Below are positions 42,242 to 49,799 of a DNA stretch of 59,322 nt, piece by piece (within the stretch, counting starts at the first letter, position 1; each line of letters opens with the position of its first letter). A model generated the notes under the pieces. It was not told the origin of the DNA. It worked only from the letters and a program-made list of their open reading frames with translations, and did no database searches. This DNA comes from Bifidobacterium rousetti. Lineage in GTDB: Bacteria > Actinomycetota > Actinomycetes > Actinomycetales > Bifidobacteriaceae. The stretch is from positions 1 through 59,322 of the forward strand of contig NZ_PEBH01000013.1 of assembly GCF_008698235.1 (NCBI RefSeq), given 5' to 3'. The translations under genes were made by a program, and so were the position numbers.

Positions 42242-42295
42242 TCAGCGCGACAAATTCGCGAAATCAGGCCACACTTCCCGAGATTGTTGCGCTGA
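42242..42295. repeat. 54-nt hairpin repeat, unit 4
   Basis: Starts TCAGCGCGACAA and ends TTGTTGCGCTGA. It lies 10 nt beyond the right target duplication of the IS and 7 nt before unit 5. Before the IS entered, it would have sat just upstream of vsr. Confidence 0.9.
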
Positions 42296-42302
42296 GTCTA
42301 AG

Positions 42303-42356
42303 TCAGTGCAACAAATTCGGGAGATCAAGGGTGATTTCGCGAGATTGTTGCGCTGA
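42303..42356. repeat. 54-nt hairpin repeat, unit 5
   Basis: Starts TCAGTGCAACAA and ends TTGTTGCGCTGA. One T-G pair in the outer arm. The inner loop AAGGGT recalls the loop of unit 2. Confidence 0.9.
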
Positions 42357-42406
42357 AGCTAAACAGCGCTGGGCTGAGTGCTCGTTGAAGACTCCCTCGA
42401 GACTGA

Positions 42407-42502
42407 CAGCTCGACACGTTCGGCGAACAGCATGGCGTCAACTACAGCGAGGTGCTGCGCGAGGGGCTCGAACACCGATACCGCGCCCTGCATCAGGCGT
42501 AG
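42407..42502 (+). pseudogene. Relict of a ribbon-helix-helix antitoxin gene
   Basis: The frame from 42407 to TAG 42502 reads QLDTFGEQHGVNYSEVLREG and on to a basic end. This looks like the C-terminal helices of a CopG/MetJ-type ribbon-helix-helix antitoxin. A TGA stands directly before it and no start or N-terminal strand is left. It is best read as a decayed gene fragment. The remaining 42503-42747 shows nothing further except repeated GTGTCC words. Confidence 0.4.
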
Positions 42503-42747
42503 GGGCCTCGCCCGCTGACTTGGCAAAGCGGGCATTCGCATGCGGCCCGGATTGAAGGCATGGACAAAAATCGTGTGAAGGAAGTGTGAGCAAGCCTTGG
42601 GGATGGGTCGGGGCAATTCCGCAGTCGTTTGGAGACATGCCCATGATATGAGGCGTGCCGGGGTGGCGATGTGTCCGGTTGTGTCCCGAGTTGTGTCCGA
42701 AAACGTGTCCAGAATGCCGAGAACACGGCGTGTCGCAGAATACAAAA

Positions 42748-42778
42748 AAAGCCCGGAATCGTTGAAATTCCGGGCTTT
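42748..42778 (-). terminator. Rho-independent terminator of tRNA-Pro
   Basis: On the minus strand AAAGCCCGGAAT pairs with ATTCCGGGCTTT (12 bp, 7-nt loop) and runs into TTTTG. It ends the transcript of the tRNA-Pro gene. Confidence 0.92.
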
Positions 42779-42782
42779 CTGG

Positions 42783-42856
<74 letters not shown>

Positions 42857-42884
42857 ATGCTGCGTTTTGCAACAGTCGATTAAT

Positions 42885-43025
42885 TTACCAGAAACTCTCG
42901 GAAACGCAACTCGGCGTGTTCCCTACGGATGCCCGGGGATGGTGACTTCTGTCCGGGGCGGTGACGACGTAGCCGCCGCTGTGGTCGCCGTATGGGGTGA
43001 GGATGATCGGGTAGACCAGTTTCAT
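42885..43025 (-). pseudogene. hicB antitoxin relict (N-terminal part)
   Basis: Starts MKLVYPIILTPYGDHSGGYV, the typical beginning of HicB antitoxins, but after about 25 residues the similarity stops and the frame ends at 46 residues, next to tRNA-Pro. HicB proteins need 70 to 150 residues including a DNA-binding end. Its ATG overlaps the stop of the hicA fragment (ATGA), the normal hicAB arrangement. Confidence 0.55.
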
Positions 43026-43114
43026 TTCGTCCTCTTCTCGTTGATTCCGGCTTGTTTCCATATCGATTTGACGATGTAGGGGTTCGCGCGGACTGTATGC
43101 GGCCATTGTGGTAC
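43022..43114 (-). pseudogene. hicA toxin relict (C-terminal part)
   Basis: The last 30 codons before the hicB start read VPQWPHTVRANPYIVKSIWK then QAGINEKRTK. This matches the C-terminal strand and helix of HicA mRNA interferases. The double-stranded-RNA-binding N-terminus with the catalytic His is missing; the phzF gene begins immediately upstream. Confidence 0.5.
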
Positions 43115-43118
43115 GCGA

Positions 43119-43934
43119 TCATTCGGGCAGGATCTCGCCGACGGAGAACAGCGCCGCGCTTCCGCCGAGGCTGACACGTCCGTCATCCACCGTCGCTTGG
43201 ATGACGCCACCGCGTGCGGATGCCTGATAGGCAGTGAGTGTGGCCTTGCCGAGTCTCTTGCTCCAATAGGGCAGGATATGGCAGTGTCCGGAACCGCAAA
43301 CCGGGTCTTCAGGCACGTTAAGTTTCGGGGCGAACGAGCGGGAGATGCAGTCGAATCCCGTGCCGGGCTTCCCCGCGGCCGTGATATTGGCCAGCAGGCC
43401 GGGCAGTTCGGTCAGGGCGGCCAAGTCGGGCTTGAGCTCGCGCACGGTCTGCTCGTTCTCCATCACGCATAGCAGGTCACGGCCGAGCCACGCCTCAAGA
43501 GGTCGTGCCCCCAGCGCCTGTTCCATCGCATCGGTAACGAGTGTGGGCTTGAGATCGTATGCGGGGAAATCCATCGAGAGGACTTCGTCCGTGGCTCTGC
43601 GGTCGTTGCCGGAGCCATTTTGCCGTGTCACGGTCAGCGTGCCGCTCATCGTCCGGAACCGGACCTCGCTGGCCTCGGGCTCGACGAACCGCAGTATCAC
43701 GTACGCGGAGGCGAGTGTCGCATGCCCGCACAGATCGATCTCGCCTCCTGGCGTGAACCAGCGCAGGCGCCATCCATCCGGCTCATGCACGATGAACGCG
43801 GTCTCGGAGAACCGGTTTTCCATCGCGATGTTCGCCATCAGCTCGTCTGATGGCCACGACTCAGGCAGGCACACCGCCGCCGGATTGCCTTTGAACACCC
43901 GATCCGTGAACGCATCCACCACGTACTGTTTCAT
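43119..43934 (-). CDS. PhzF-family isomerase-like protein
   Basis: 271-residue protein of the diaminopimelate-epimerase-like PhzF fold. The N-terminus MKQYVVDAFTDRVFKGNPAAVC and the catalytic Glu in RFSETAF are clear, as are FTPGGEIDLCGHATLASAYV in the first half and EDPVCGSGHCHILPYW in the second. Family members isomerise or dehydrate small metabolites; without phenazine genes nearby, no substrate can be proposed. It is likely monocistronic. It may have replaced part of an older hicA gene, whose remnant begins 5 nt after its stop. Confidence 0.9.
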   Translation of the reverse strand: MKQYVVDAFTDRVFKGNPAAVCLPESWPSDELMANIAMENRFSETAFIVHEPDGWRLRWFTPGGEIDLCGHATLASAYVILRFVEPEASEVRFRTMSGTLTVTRQNGSGNDRRATDEVLSMDFPAYDLKPTLVTDAMEQALGARPLEAWLGRDLLCVMENEQTVRELKPDLAALTELPGLLANITAAGKPGTGFDCISRSFAPKLNVPEDPVCGSGHCHILPYWSKRLGKATLTAYQASARGGVIQATVDDGRVSLGGSAALFSVGEILPE

Positions 43935-44016
43935 ATCTTGTCCGGTTCCCCCTATTCCTTATCCGATTGCGCCAAGTTTATTCCGGGAGCTCGAACTTGG
44001 GGTGAGCTGAGACAGG

Positions 44017-44421
44017 GTGAGGGCGAATTGGCCGGAACGCGACCGCTTGGTCAGACTCATCCTTGAAGGCACGAAGACTGCCACCGCGGCGCTGCTCATC
44101 GATTACATCGAGTGCGGAGACCCGTTGCCTGAAATCGGAGACCGGTCCGTACTGGTGGATTCCGACGGACATGGAGTGGCTGTGCTGACCACCACCGACG
44201 TGGCCGTTGTACGACTGGCCGACGTCACCGACCAACATGCCATCGACGAAGGCGAGGGCGATACGACCGCGGAGCAATGGCGATCCACGCACGAAACATT
44301 CTGGAACTCCGACGAATACCGTGCCGAATTTTCAGATCCGACCTTCCCCCTGGACGATGACACCCTCGTGGTATTGGAGCGATTCACGGTGACGGAACGG
44401 ATACTGTCAGGCACAGGCTGA
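44017..44421 (+). CDS. ASCH-domain protein, N-terminus possibly damaged
   Basis: RNA-binding ASCH (PUA-like) family. The domain is clear from LVRLILEGTKTATAALL through GDPLPEIGDRSVLVDSDGHG, VVRLADV, DEGEGD and STHETFW. From GTG 44017 the protein has 134 residues. The same frame reads FRELELGVS before a TGA at 44008, resembling the missing first strand of the family, so a nonsense mutation could have shortened it. There is no good ribosome-binding site before the GTG. It may be a functional short version or a recent pseudogene. Confidence 0.7.
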   Translation: MRANWPERDRLVRLILEGTKTATAALLIDYIECGDPLPEIGDRSVLVDSDGHGVAVLTTTDVAVVRLADVTDQHAIDEGEGDTTAEQWRSTHETFWNSDEYRAEFSDPTFPLDDDTLVVLERFTVTERILSGTG

Positions 44422-45006
44422 TGACACACCCGCGGCAGCAAGGCAATCGACCCGCATGAATCGCACGGGGTTCGTCCTGTCATCGGTGCAACGGCATTTT
44501 GCCGATTTCGCTCGGGCGCATCCGGATCATTGAGTCGAAAGTTGTCAACATGCACGATTGGCGTGATGGTTGCGCACTGCGGATACTTGCATGCGCAATG
44601 TGGATTGTTATGTGCGCAATCGGAGTAGGCGATTGGCGGAGGGGCGGAGCGGAAAGCACGCCAACGCTTGACCCGCCAGTTTCAGAATCCTTGTATTTCC
44701 AACGTTTTTATCATGTGGCGATTCTTGCATGATGCTTGCATGAGGCCTGCCTTCGGGACGGCAGTGCCAAGTGGCACAGTCAATTGCGCAGATAGCTCCC
44801 GAAGGTGCGCAATTGGTGGCTTGGCTCGTTCGATCTGAATCGACAATGACCGCCCATAGTCAGCCACTTTGAACTGCTGCACGTTGTGATTCATGTTGTG
44901 CACAACGGCTTGTTGTATACGCGGGTCAGTCCGTATGCCCGCGGTTAGACTGAGGGCATCGGGCGCACAGCGAGGCGCGCGCACCATCACCTTCAGGAGG
45001 TACATC
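44422..45006. other. Gene-poor spacer before the HTH/zinc-ribbon gene
   Basis: 585 nt without a supported gene and poorer in GC than its surroundings. It holds CAATTGCGCA (44781-44790) inverted with TGCGCAATTG (44806-44815), bordered by CCAAG/CTTGG, a possible structured RNA or operator. It also holds a perfect 12-bp palindrome GTTGTGCACAAC (44895-44906) and repeated GCGCA words. A TAGACT box (44946-44951) with AGGAGG at 44995-45000 precedes the next gene. Confidence 0.5.
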
Positions 45007-45495
45007 ATGTCGGTCGGCCAAGTCATCAAATGCGTGCGCGAGGAACGCGGTCTCACTCAATCGCGGTTCGCCCACGAACTGTATGTCACCCAACAGGCAC
45101 TCTCCCGGTGGGAACAGGGTACGGCCGAGCCGAGTCTCGATATGATACGGCTTATCAGCACCCGTTTCGACGTTCCGATGATGCGGCTCATGGAAATGCC
45201 CGAAGGTGGATTCTGCCAGAGTTGCGCCATGCCGTTCCAAGGTCCGGGGGAGGATCGTGGCACCGAAGCGGATGGCACTCGCAACGACGACTACTGCCGG
45301 TACTGCTATGACGACGGCTCGTTCCTGCAAAGCTACGCCGATAGCGACGAGCTGATCGCCGAGTGCGCGCCGATGATGGCCGAGTCCTGTCACATCAGCG
45401 TCGAACAGGCCGAAGACTGCATGTCGGCGCTGTTGCCTGATCTCAAACGATGGCGGCATCAGGACGGGGGCGTCGCGGAGAACGGGCGGGAGTAG
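45007..45495 (+). CDS. XRE-family HTH protein fused to a zinc-ribbon domain
   Basis: 162-residue protein. Residues 1-60 form an XRE helix-turn-helix (GQVIKCVREERGLTQSRFAHELYVTQQALSRWEQG). Residues about 75-115 are a zinc ribbon with two CxxC pairs (FCQSCAMPF and YCRYCYDDG) with GTEADGT between, as in the putative zinc-ribbon family PF12674. A helical C-terminus follows. ATG 45007 has AGGAGG 6 nt upstream. Probably a transcriptional regulator responding to metal or redox state; targets unknown. The palindrome at 44895-44906 could be its operator. Confidence 0.85.
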   Translation: MSVGQVIKCVREERGLTQSRFAHELYVTQQALSRWEQGTAEPSLDMIRLISTRFDVPMMRLMEMPEGGFCQSCAMPFQGPGEDRGTEADGTRNDDYCRYCYDDGSFLQSYADSDELIAECAPMMAESCHISVEQAEDCMSALLPDLKRWRHQDGGVAENGRE

Positions 45496-45802
45496 ACGGT
45501 GGCGGTTCCTCTTGTCGCCGTTACGTCAACGACGATATCTGTCCTGCGCGGGATGCTAAGTTGTGTCCGATTTGAAGCATGATCGCAAGGAGGGGATGGG
45601 CGTGGTGTGACGAGGTGCCAAGAAGACGGGCATGTCGGTGGATTTGCTGCATGACGATACGGCCGAGGAGATCAACGCGCATGTGCAGGTCATCAAGTCC
45701 TATATGGCTTCCTATATGATGATTTTTAGTGTTTTAGACGCATAGAAGAGTGAAATTCGTGTTCCAAGCATCGATATAAGGTGAAATGAGGTGATAGAAG
45801 CG
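45496..45802. other. Spacer with an orphan promoter-leader copy
   Basis: From 45541 to about 45600 the sequence TGTCCTGCGCGGGATGCTAA and its continuation through GTTGTG, CCGATT and CGCAAGGAGGGG closely repeat the leader of the methyltransferase gene (47939-48024). Behind this copy, translation from ATG 45596 stops after four codons, so the gene it served is gone. A short frame at 45632-45745 (37 codons, starting MSVDLLHDD) may be a relict; I do not recognise it. Confidence 0.6.
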
Positions 45803-47041
45803 ATGGACTATAAAAGCATCAGACAGACTATCAACATGTCTCGGTCCACGCAGAGGCCCGTGGAGGCAGCCCAACGCGAATACGAGTCACGGATCACCGG
45901 ATGGTCCACGTTCTGTTCTGGAATCACGTTCGACGAGCATGAGATGTTCGTCGTGTGCTTCAGGGAGCTCGTCACGGCGCTCGATGCCGTGAGGGAACTC
46001 GAAGGCAAGGTGGAATCGCTGTGGAACGGCCTGCCGAACCTCGCCAAACGGGCATACCTGTTCGACCTCATCGGGGCCGAGGTGCAAAGCACCAACACCA
46101 TTGAAGGCGTGCGCACCACACGCAAGGAGATAGCCGACGCGTTGGAGTCGGCCGCAGGCGCAGGCCCCCACAGGCGACTGACCGAATTCGCGAAACTGTT
46201 CCTTGGACTGTCCGGGGAGGAAGGCAGGCGTCTTGAACTGCCCCACAGCCTCAAGGACATCAGGAGCATCTACGATCAGGTCACGGATGGGGAGATAGCC
46301 GACAAGGACAAGCCTGACGGCATGCTGTTCCGGAAGGGTGCGGTCTCCATATGGGATGATGGCAACGGACGCAAACTTCACGACGGCGCATACCCCGAAT
46401 CGGAGATACAGGTGCAACTCACCCAATGGATCGCCCTGCTTGCCGACTCGAGCATACCGCCGGTGCTCCGTGCCGTGATGTGCCATTACGCCTTCGAATG
46501 CATTCACCCGTTTTATGACGGCAATGGAAGGACGGGGCGCTTCCTGCTGGCGTTGCAGCTGAGCAAACACTTGAGCGTACCCACCGCGATATCGCTCAGT
46601 CCGGTCATAGCCGGCGCCAAAGGTCAGTACTACAAGGCGTTCGACGATGCTCAGTTCCCGCTGAACTGCTCCGATGCATCCCCGTTCTGCTACCGGATGG
46701 TGAAATTCATCATCACTGCGCAGAAAAACATCATCGCCGATCTGGGGGATAAGCGGAACTCTCTGACCGCAGCCCACGACAAATTCGGCGAATATGTCGA
46801 ATGGGAGCACATGTCCGTCGACCAGAAGGACATCCTGTTCTACCTGTTGCAGGTGGAACTGTTCAACACCGATCCGCGACCGGTCTCCCGCAGGAGGCTG
46901 CGCTCGTGGCTCGGGGTCGGTAACACCAGGCTTATGAGCGCCGTCAACGGGCTTCTTGACCTTGGCCTCCTGCAGGAACATGGCAAGCGGCCGATACGAT
47001 ATTCATTGTCGGGAGCGGCCCGCGAGCAATTCCTGCGATGA
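45803..47041 (+). CDS. Fic-domain protein with C-terminal winged helix
   Basis: 412-residue protein. The Fic motif HPFYDGNGRTGRF is complete. The inhibitory motif TNTIEG upstream of it makes it a class II self-inhibited enzyme. An N-terminal helical region (LEGKVESLWNGLPNLAKRAYLFD) and a C-terminal HTH-like part (RRRLRSWLGVGNTRLMSAVNGLLDLGLLQ) match the common Fic/DUF4172-like architecture of stand-alone AMP transferases. ATG 45803 is used; GTG 45791 is possible. AT-richer spacing around the gene and location in the island suggest acquisition. Confidence 0.88.
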   Translation: MDYKSIRQTINMSRSTQRPVEAAQREYESRITGWSTFCSGITFDEHEMFVVCFRELVTALDAVRELEGKVESLWNGLPNLAKRAYLFDLIGAEVQSTNTIEGVRTTRKEIADALESAAGAGPHRRLTEFAKLFLGLSGEEGRRLELPHSLKDIRSIYDQVTDGEIADKDKPDGMLFRKGAVSIWDDGNGRKLHDGAYPESEIQVQLTQWIALLADSSIPPVLRAVMCHYAFECIHPFYDGNGRTGRFLLALQLSKHLSVPTAISLSPVIAGAKGQYYKAFDDAQFPLNCSDASPFCYRMVKFIITAQKNIIADLGDKRNSLTAAHDKFGEYVEWEHMSVDQKDILFYLLQVELFNTDPRPVSRRRLRSWLGVGNTRLMSAVNGLLDLGLLQEHGKRPIRYSLSGAAREQFLR

Positions 47042-47276
47042 GGAGTCCAGGGATGCGGTCGTTGTGGTCGCAGCTCCATGACCGATGGACATGCAAGCCA
47101 CAGTCGCCGATCCGGGAACGCATACTCAGTGGAAGGACCTGCGGTGGGTCGCTTGGCCGCCGACTGGGTCCGCGGCCAGTCCCGTGTGCCTGCGTTGTGT
47201 GAGCCGCGTCCGATGCGCTCGGCACCGGATCTTGCGCAGGTCGGTCGATTCCTGATGACTATGAAGTGTCCAGCTT

Positions 47277-47582
47277 TCAGGCGGTGACGAGGGGACGGAT
47301 GTCGCCCAGATCGTTCGGGTCGAAGGTCAGCAGGTCATAGTCGGTCTGGAGATTCGACCAGAAGTCTGGTGTGGTGCCGAGTGCCTTGGCGAGTCGCCAT
47401 GCCATCGCGGTGGTGATGCGGCGTTTCCCGTTGACGATCTCTCCTATGGCGGTTTCGCTCACGCCGATCGCCTTGGCGAGTCGGTATCGGCTGATGCCGA
47501 GCGGCTGAAGGAACTCCTCGTCGAGGATCTGGCCGGGAGTGCTGTAATAGTGGCTAGTTGTGGTAGTCGTCGAAGTGGACAT
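47277..47582 (-). CDS. higA: HigA-family antitoxin
   Basis: 101-residue XRE-type antitoxin. The pattern STPGQILDEEFLQPLGISRY, then LAKAIGVSETAIGEIVNGKR, then AMAWRLAKALGTTPDFWSNL is classical HigA. It neutralises HigB and represses the operon. It follows higB (toxin first), overlapping its end by 29 nt, with GGAGG 6 nt before the ATG. The N-terminal STSTTTTTSHYY stretch is a by-product of the overlap. Confidence 0.93.
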   Translation of the reverse strand: MSTSTTTTTSHYYSTPGQILDEEFLQPLGISRYRLAKAIGVSETAIGEIVNGKRRITTAMAWRLAKALGTTPDFWSNLQTDYDLLTFDPNDLGDIRPLVTA

Positions 47583-47841
47583 CGATTGCCTCCTTGTTGT
47601 TGTCGTCCCATTGGAATACGAGTCGCCACTGCTGATTGATTCGGATGCTCCGGTATCCTTTCAGGTTGCCTTTGAGCGGTTCGAGTCGGTTGCCGGGCGG
47701 TATTTTCAGATCGCGTAGCTCGTGCGCTGCCTTGATCATCTGGAGTTTGCGCATGAGGATGCGTTCGAGCCCGGTGGGGTAGGTTTTGGGATATGGGCCT
47801 CCGTACAGGAAATCCGTGAGTTCCTCCGTTCTGGTTCTCAT
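47554..47841 (-). CDS. higB: HigB-family mRNA interferase toxin
   Basis: 95-residue RelE-fold toxin that cleaves mRNA on the ribosome. Signatures: LERILMRKLQMIKAAHELRDLKIPPGNRLEPLKGN and the terminal WRLVFQWDDNNKEAIDVHFDDYH. It is first in the higBA operon. No ribosome-binding site precedes ATG 47841; instead a full promoter ends 6 nt before it, so the toxin is read from a leaderless mRNA, while higA has a good ribosome-binding site. Confidence 0.93.
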   Translation of the reverse strand: MRTRTEELTDFLYGGPYPKTYPTGLERILMRKLQMIKAAHELRDLKIPPGNRLEPLKGNLKGYRSIRINQQWRLVFQWDDNNKEAIDVHFDDYHN

Positions 47842-47845
47842 ACCA

Positions 47846-47876
47846 CGATACTATCGCATCGCGATAGTATCGTCAA
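47846..47876 (-). promoter_or_regulatory. Leaderless higBA promoter with operator palindrome
   Basis: On the minus strand: TTGACG (47871-47876), a 17-nt spacer and TAGTAT (47848-47853), ending 6 nt before ATG 47841. A perfect inverted repeat with 12-bp arms (CGATACTATCGC / GCGATAGTATCG, 3-nt centre, 47846-47872) covers the spacer and the -10 box. It is presumably the HigA operator. Confidence 0.85.
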
Positions 47877-47938
47877 ACGTTAGTTTTCGCATCATGTCAG
47901 CGTTATGCTGACGTCATGCTGGCATCGCGGGGCGTACT

Positions 47939-48024
47939 TGTCCTGCGCGGGATGCTATGTTGTGGCCGATTCGACCGGTTCGATCGATTCAGCCGAATCG
48001 GAGCGTGGTCGCAAGGAGGGGCGG
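47939..48024 (+). promoter_or_regulatory. Promoter-leader element of the methyltransferase gene
   Basis: TTGTCCTGCGCGGGATGCTA continues into an extended -10 (TGCTATGTT). An imperfect palindrome CCGATTCGAC...GAATCGG follows, then CGCAAGGAGGGG. A shorter copy lies at 45541-45600. Confidence 0.5.
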
Positions 48025-48054
48025 GCAAGGCCTTTTCGGAAAGGATGATTCGCG

Positions 48055-48843
48055 ATGATCGTTGACGAGCGCATCGATGACGGCACGCCGTTCGACTGGG
48101 GGAGGGCGTCGGCCGATTACGCGAAATACCGCGACATCTACCCGCCGGAGTTCTACCGGATGATCCTCGATCGAGGCCTGTGCCGGGACGGTCAGCATGT
48201 GCTCGATCTCGGCACCGGCACCGGGGTGCTGCCGCGCAACATGGTCCGCTACGGCGCCACATGGGTCGGCACCGACATCTCCGCCGAACAGATCGAGCAG
48301 GCCCGGCGCCTGTCCGCTGGCGTGGATGGCATCGAATACCGGGTGTCCTCGGTCGAGGACGTCGATTTCCCGGACGCCTCGTTCGACGTGGTCACCGCAT
48401 GCCAGTGCTTCTGGTATTTCGACCATGAGGCCGTGTGCGATAAGCTGCATCGCCTGCTCAAGCCGGGTGGCCGGTTCCTGATTCTCGTCATGGAGTGGCT
48501 GCCGTTCGAGGACGGGATCGCCGGTGCGAGCGAGCGACTCGTCCTCAAGTACAGCCCGCATTGGAGCGGGGCGGGGGAGCGCATGCATCCGATCGACGTT
48601 CCAGCCTGTTACGCCGCCTCGGGTTTCGAGCTGGTCCATCATGAGGAGCGCAAGCTGAAGGTTCCGTTCACCAGAGAGAGTTGGAACGGCCGGATGAAGG
48701 CGTGCCGTGGCATCGGCGCGTCGCTCGACCCGGAGCATATCGCCGCATGGGAGCAGGAGCACATGGCCATGCTCGAACGAATCGCCCCGGAGCGGTTCGA
48801 CGTACTGCACTACGCCGCCCTGGCCGAGCTGAAACGACTCTGA
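48055..48843 (+). CDS. Class I SAM-dependent methyltransferase
   Basis: 262-residue protein. Motif I is VLDLGTGTGVLPR, with the acidic residue of motif II in WVGTDISAEQIEQA, motif IV VTACQCFWYF and motif V LLKPGGRFLIL. The fold is the UbiE/Methyltransf_11 type acting on small molecules. The N-terminal WGRASADYAKYRDIYPPEFY is shared with many uncharacterised members. Substrate unknown. ATG 48055 has GGAAAGGA upstream. It stands alone among toxin-antitoxin genes. Confidence 0.85.
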   Translation: MIVDERIDDGTPFDWGRASADYAKYRDIYPPEFYRMILDRGLCRDGQHVLDLGTGTGVLPRNMVRYGATWVGTDISAEQIEQARRLSAGVDGIEYRVSSVEDVDFPDASFDVVTACQCFWYFDHEAVCDKLHRLLKPGGRFLILVMEWLPFEDGIAGASERLVLKYSPHWSGAGERMHPIDVPACYAASGFELVHHEERKLKVPFTRESWNGRMKACRGIGASLDPEHIAAWEQEHMAMLERIAPERFDVLHYAALAELKRL

Positions 48844-49006
48844 GGTCTGGACGTCCGAAGGGCGGGGCTGATGCGCCGCCTGCCGGATCGTGATCTCGAA
48901 CGATGCATCCGGTTCAAGTCGGTTGCAGGGGAGCGCGACGACGATATATTGATCTACCTAGTATATGTACAATAGATATAATTGGTTTATCTGCTGGGAG
49001 GTTAAT

Positions 49007-49315
49007 ATGGCTAAGCTGGTTATGAATGTTGATGACGATATCAAGGAGCGTGCCGCCGCCCTCTATGAGTCCATGGGCATGAACCTGACCACTGCTGTGA
49101 ACATGTTCCTGCGCCAGTCGTTGGTGGAAGACGGCGTACCATTCAGACCACGTCGTTACGAGGGTGTCCGGCTGGCTCCCACCGAGGAAACACGTAAGGC
49201 GATGGTGGAGGCGGAAGCCAAGGAACTCGGATTGATCCCGGACGACGCGGTGGAGTGTCGGACCGAAGCCGAGATACGCGACCATCTGCATCATCTCAGG
49301 GAGCGTGCGCGGTGA
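49007..49315 (+). CDS. dinJ: RelB/DinJ-family antitoxin, no toxin partner
   Basis: 102-residue ribbon-helix-helix antitoxin. KLVMNVDDDIKERAAALYES and MGMNLTTAVNMFLRQSLVEDGVPF are hallmark DinJ sequence. GGGAGG lies 5 nt before ATG 49007. The upstream region is distinctly AT-rich (TATAAT at 48977-48982). A toxin (YafQ or RelE type) would be expected downstream, but after the stop only an 11-codon frame remains (GTG 49312), so the toxin was lost. Confidence 0.88.
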   Translation: MAKLVMNVDDDIKERAAALYESMGMNLTTAVNMFLRQSLVEDGVPFRPRRYEGVRLAPTEETRKAMVEAEAKELGLIPDDAVECRTEAEIRDHLHHLRERAR

Positions 49316-49409
49316 GCTATGCGATAGCGCTCAGTCGTGGTTCATGATGGTCAGCACGGTGCGGCGGATCATGCTCGGCGGGTCAGTTGATAGGAAGAAG
49401 GTGAGTGAC

Positions 49410-49697
49410 ATGGCGGATTACAAGGCGAAAGGTGGCATCGAGATCACCGATGACATGATCGACCGGTGGGACGAGGATGCCGACAACGGTATCTTCCATG
49501 GCAAGCCTGGCAAGCTCGTGATCAATAAGCCTCTCGGCCGTCCACCGCTGTACGAGGAGCCGATGGTGCCAGTCACGTTCCGCATGCCTGAGAATGATGC
49601 TCAGGCGTTGCGTGAGGCCGCTGAGCGCCGGGGCATTTCCTTCGCGGACATTATGCGCGAAGCATGCCATCGGGAGCTGGAACGTCAGTCGCAGTGA
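49410..49697 (+). CDS. Ribbon-helix-helix antitoxin-like protein
   Basis: 95 residues. The N-terminal GIEITDDMIDRWDEDADNG and the C-terminal VTFRMPENDAQALREAAERR / ISFADIMREACHREL fit CopG-type antitoxins that bind DNA with the last 50 residues. GAAGG lies 9 nt before ATG 49410. No toxin gene adjoins it: the sequence after its stop repeats the GCGCTCAGTCGT...GTTCATGA tail found after dinJ. Confidence 0.7.
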   Translation: MADYKAKGGIEITDDMIDRWDEDADNGIFHGKPGKLVINKPLGRPPLYEEPMVPVTFRMPENDAQALREAAERRGISFADIMREACHRELERQSQ

Positions 49698-49799
49698 GCG
49701 CTCAGTCGTAGTTCATGACGATGGATGCTTCCGACGGCATTTGTGTTATGGGTGCCATATGTGCCTGTCGGCAGTCAGCGTGCGTCCAGTGGGCGTCCA

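Noticed and set aside
44499..44732. 77-codon frame with a hydrophobic stretch
   Set aside because: No ribosome-binding site and no similarity to a known small protein; the cysteine/tryptophan-rich translation looks random.
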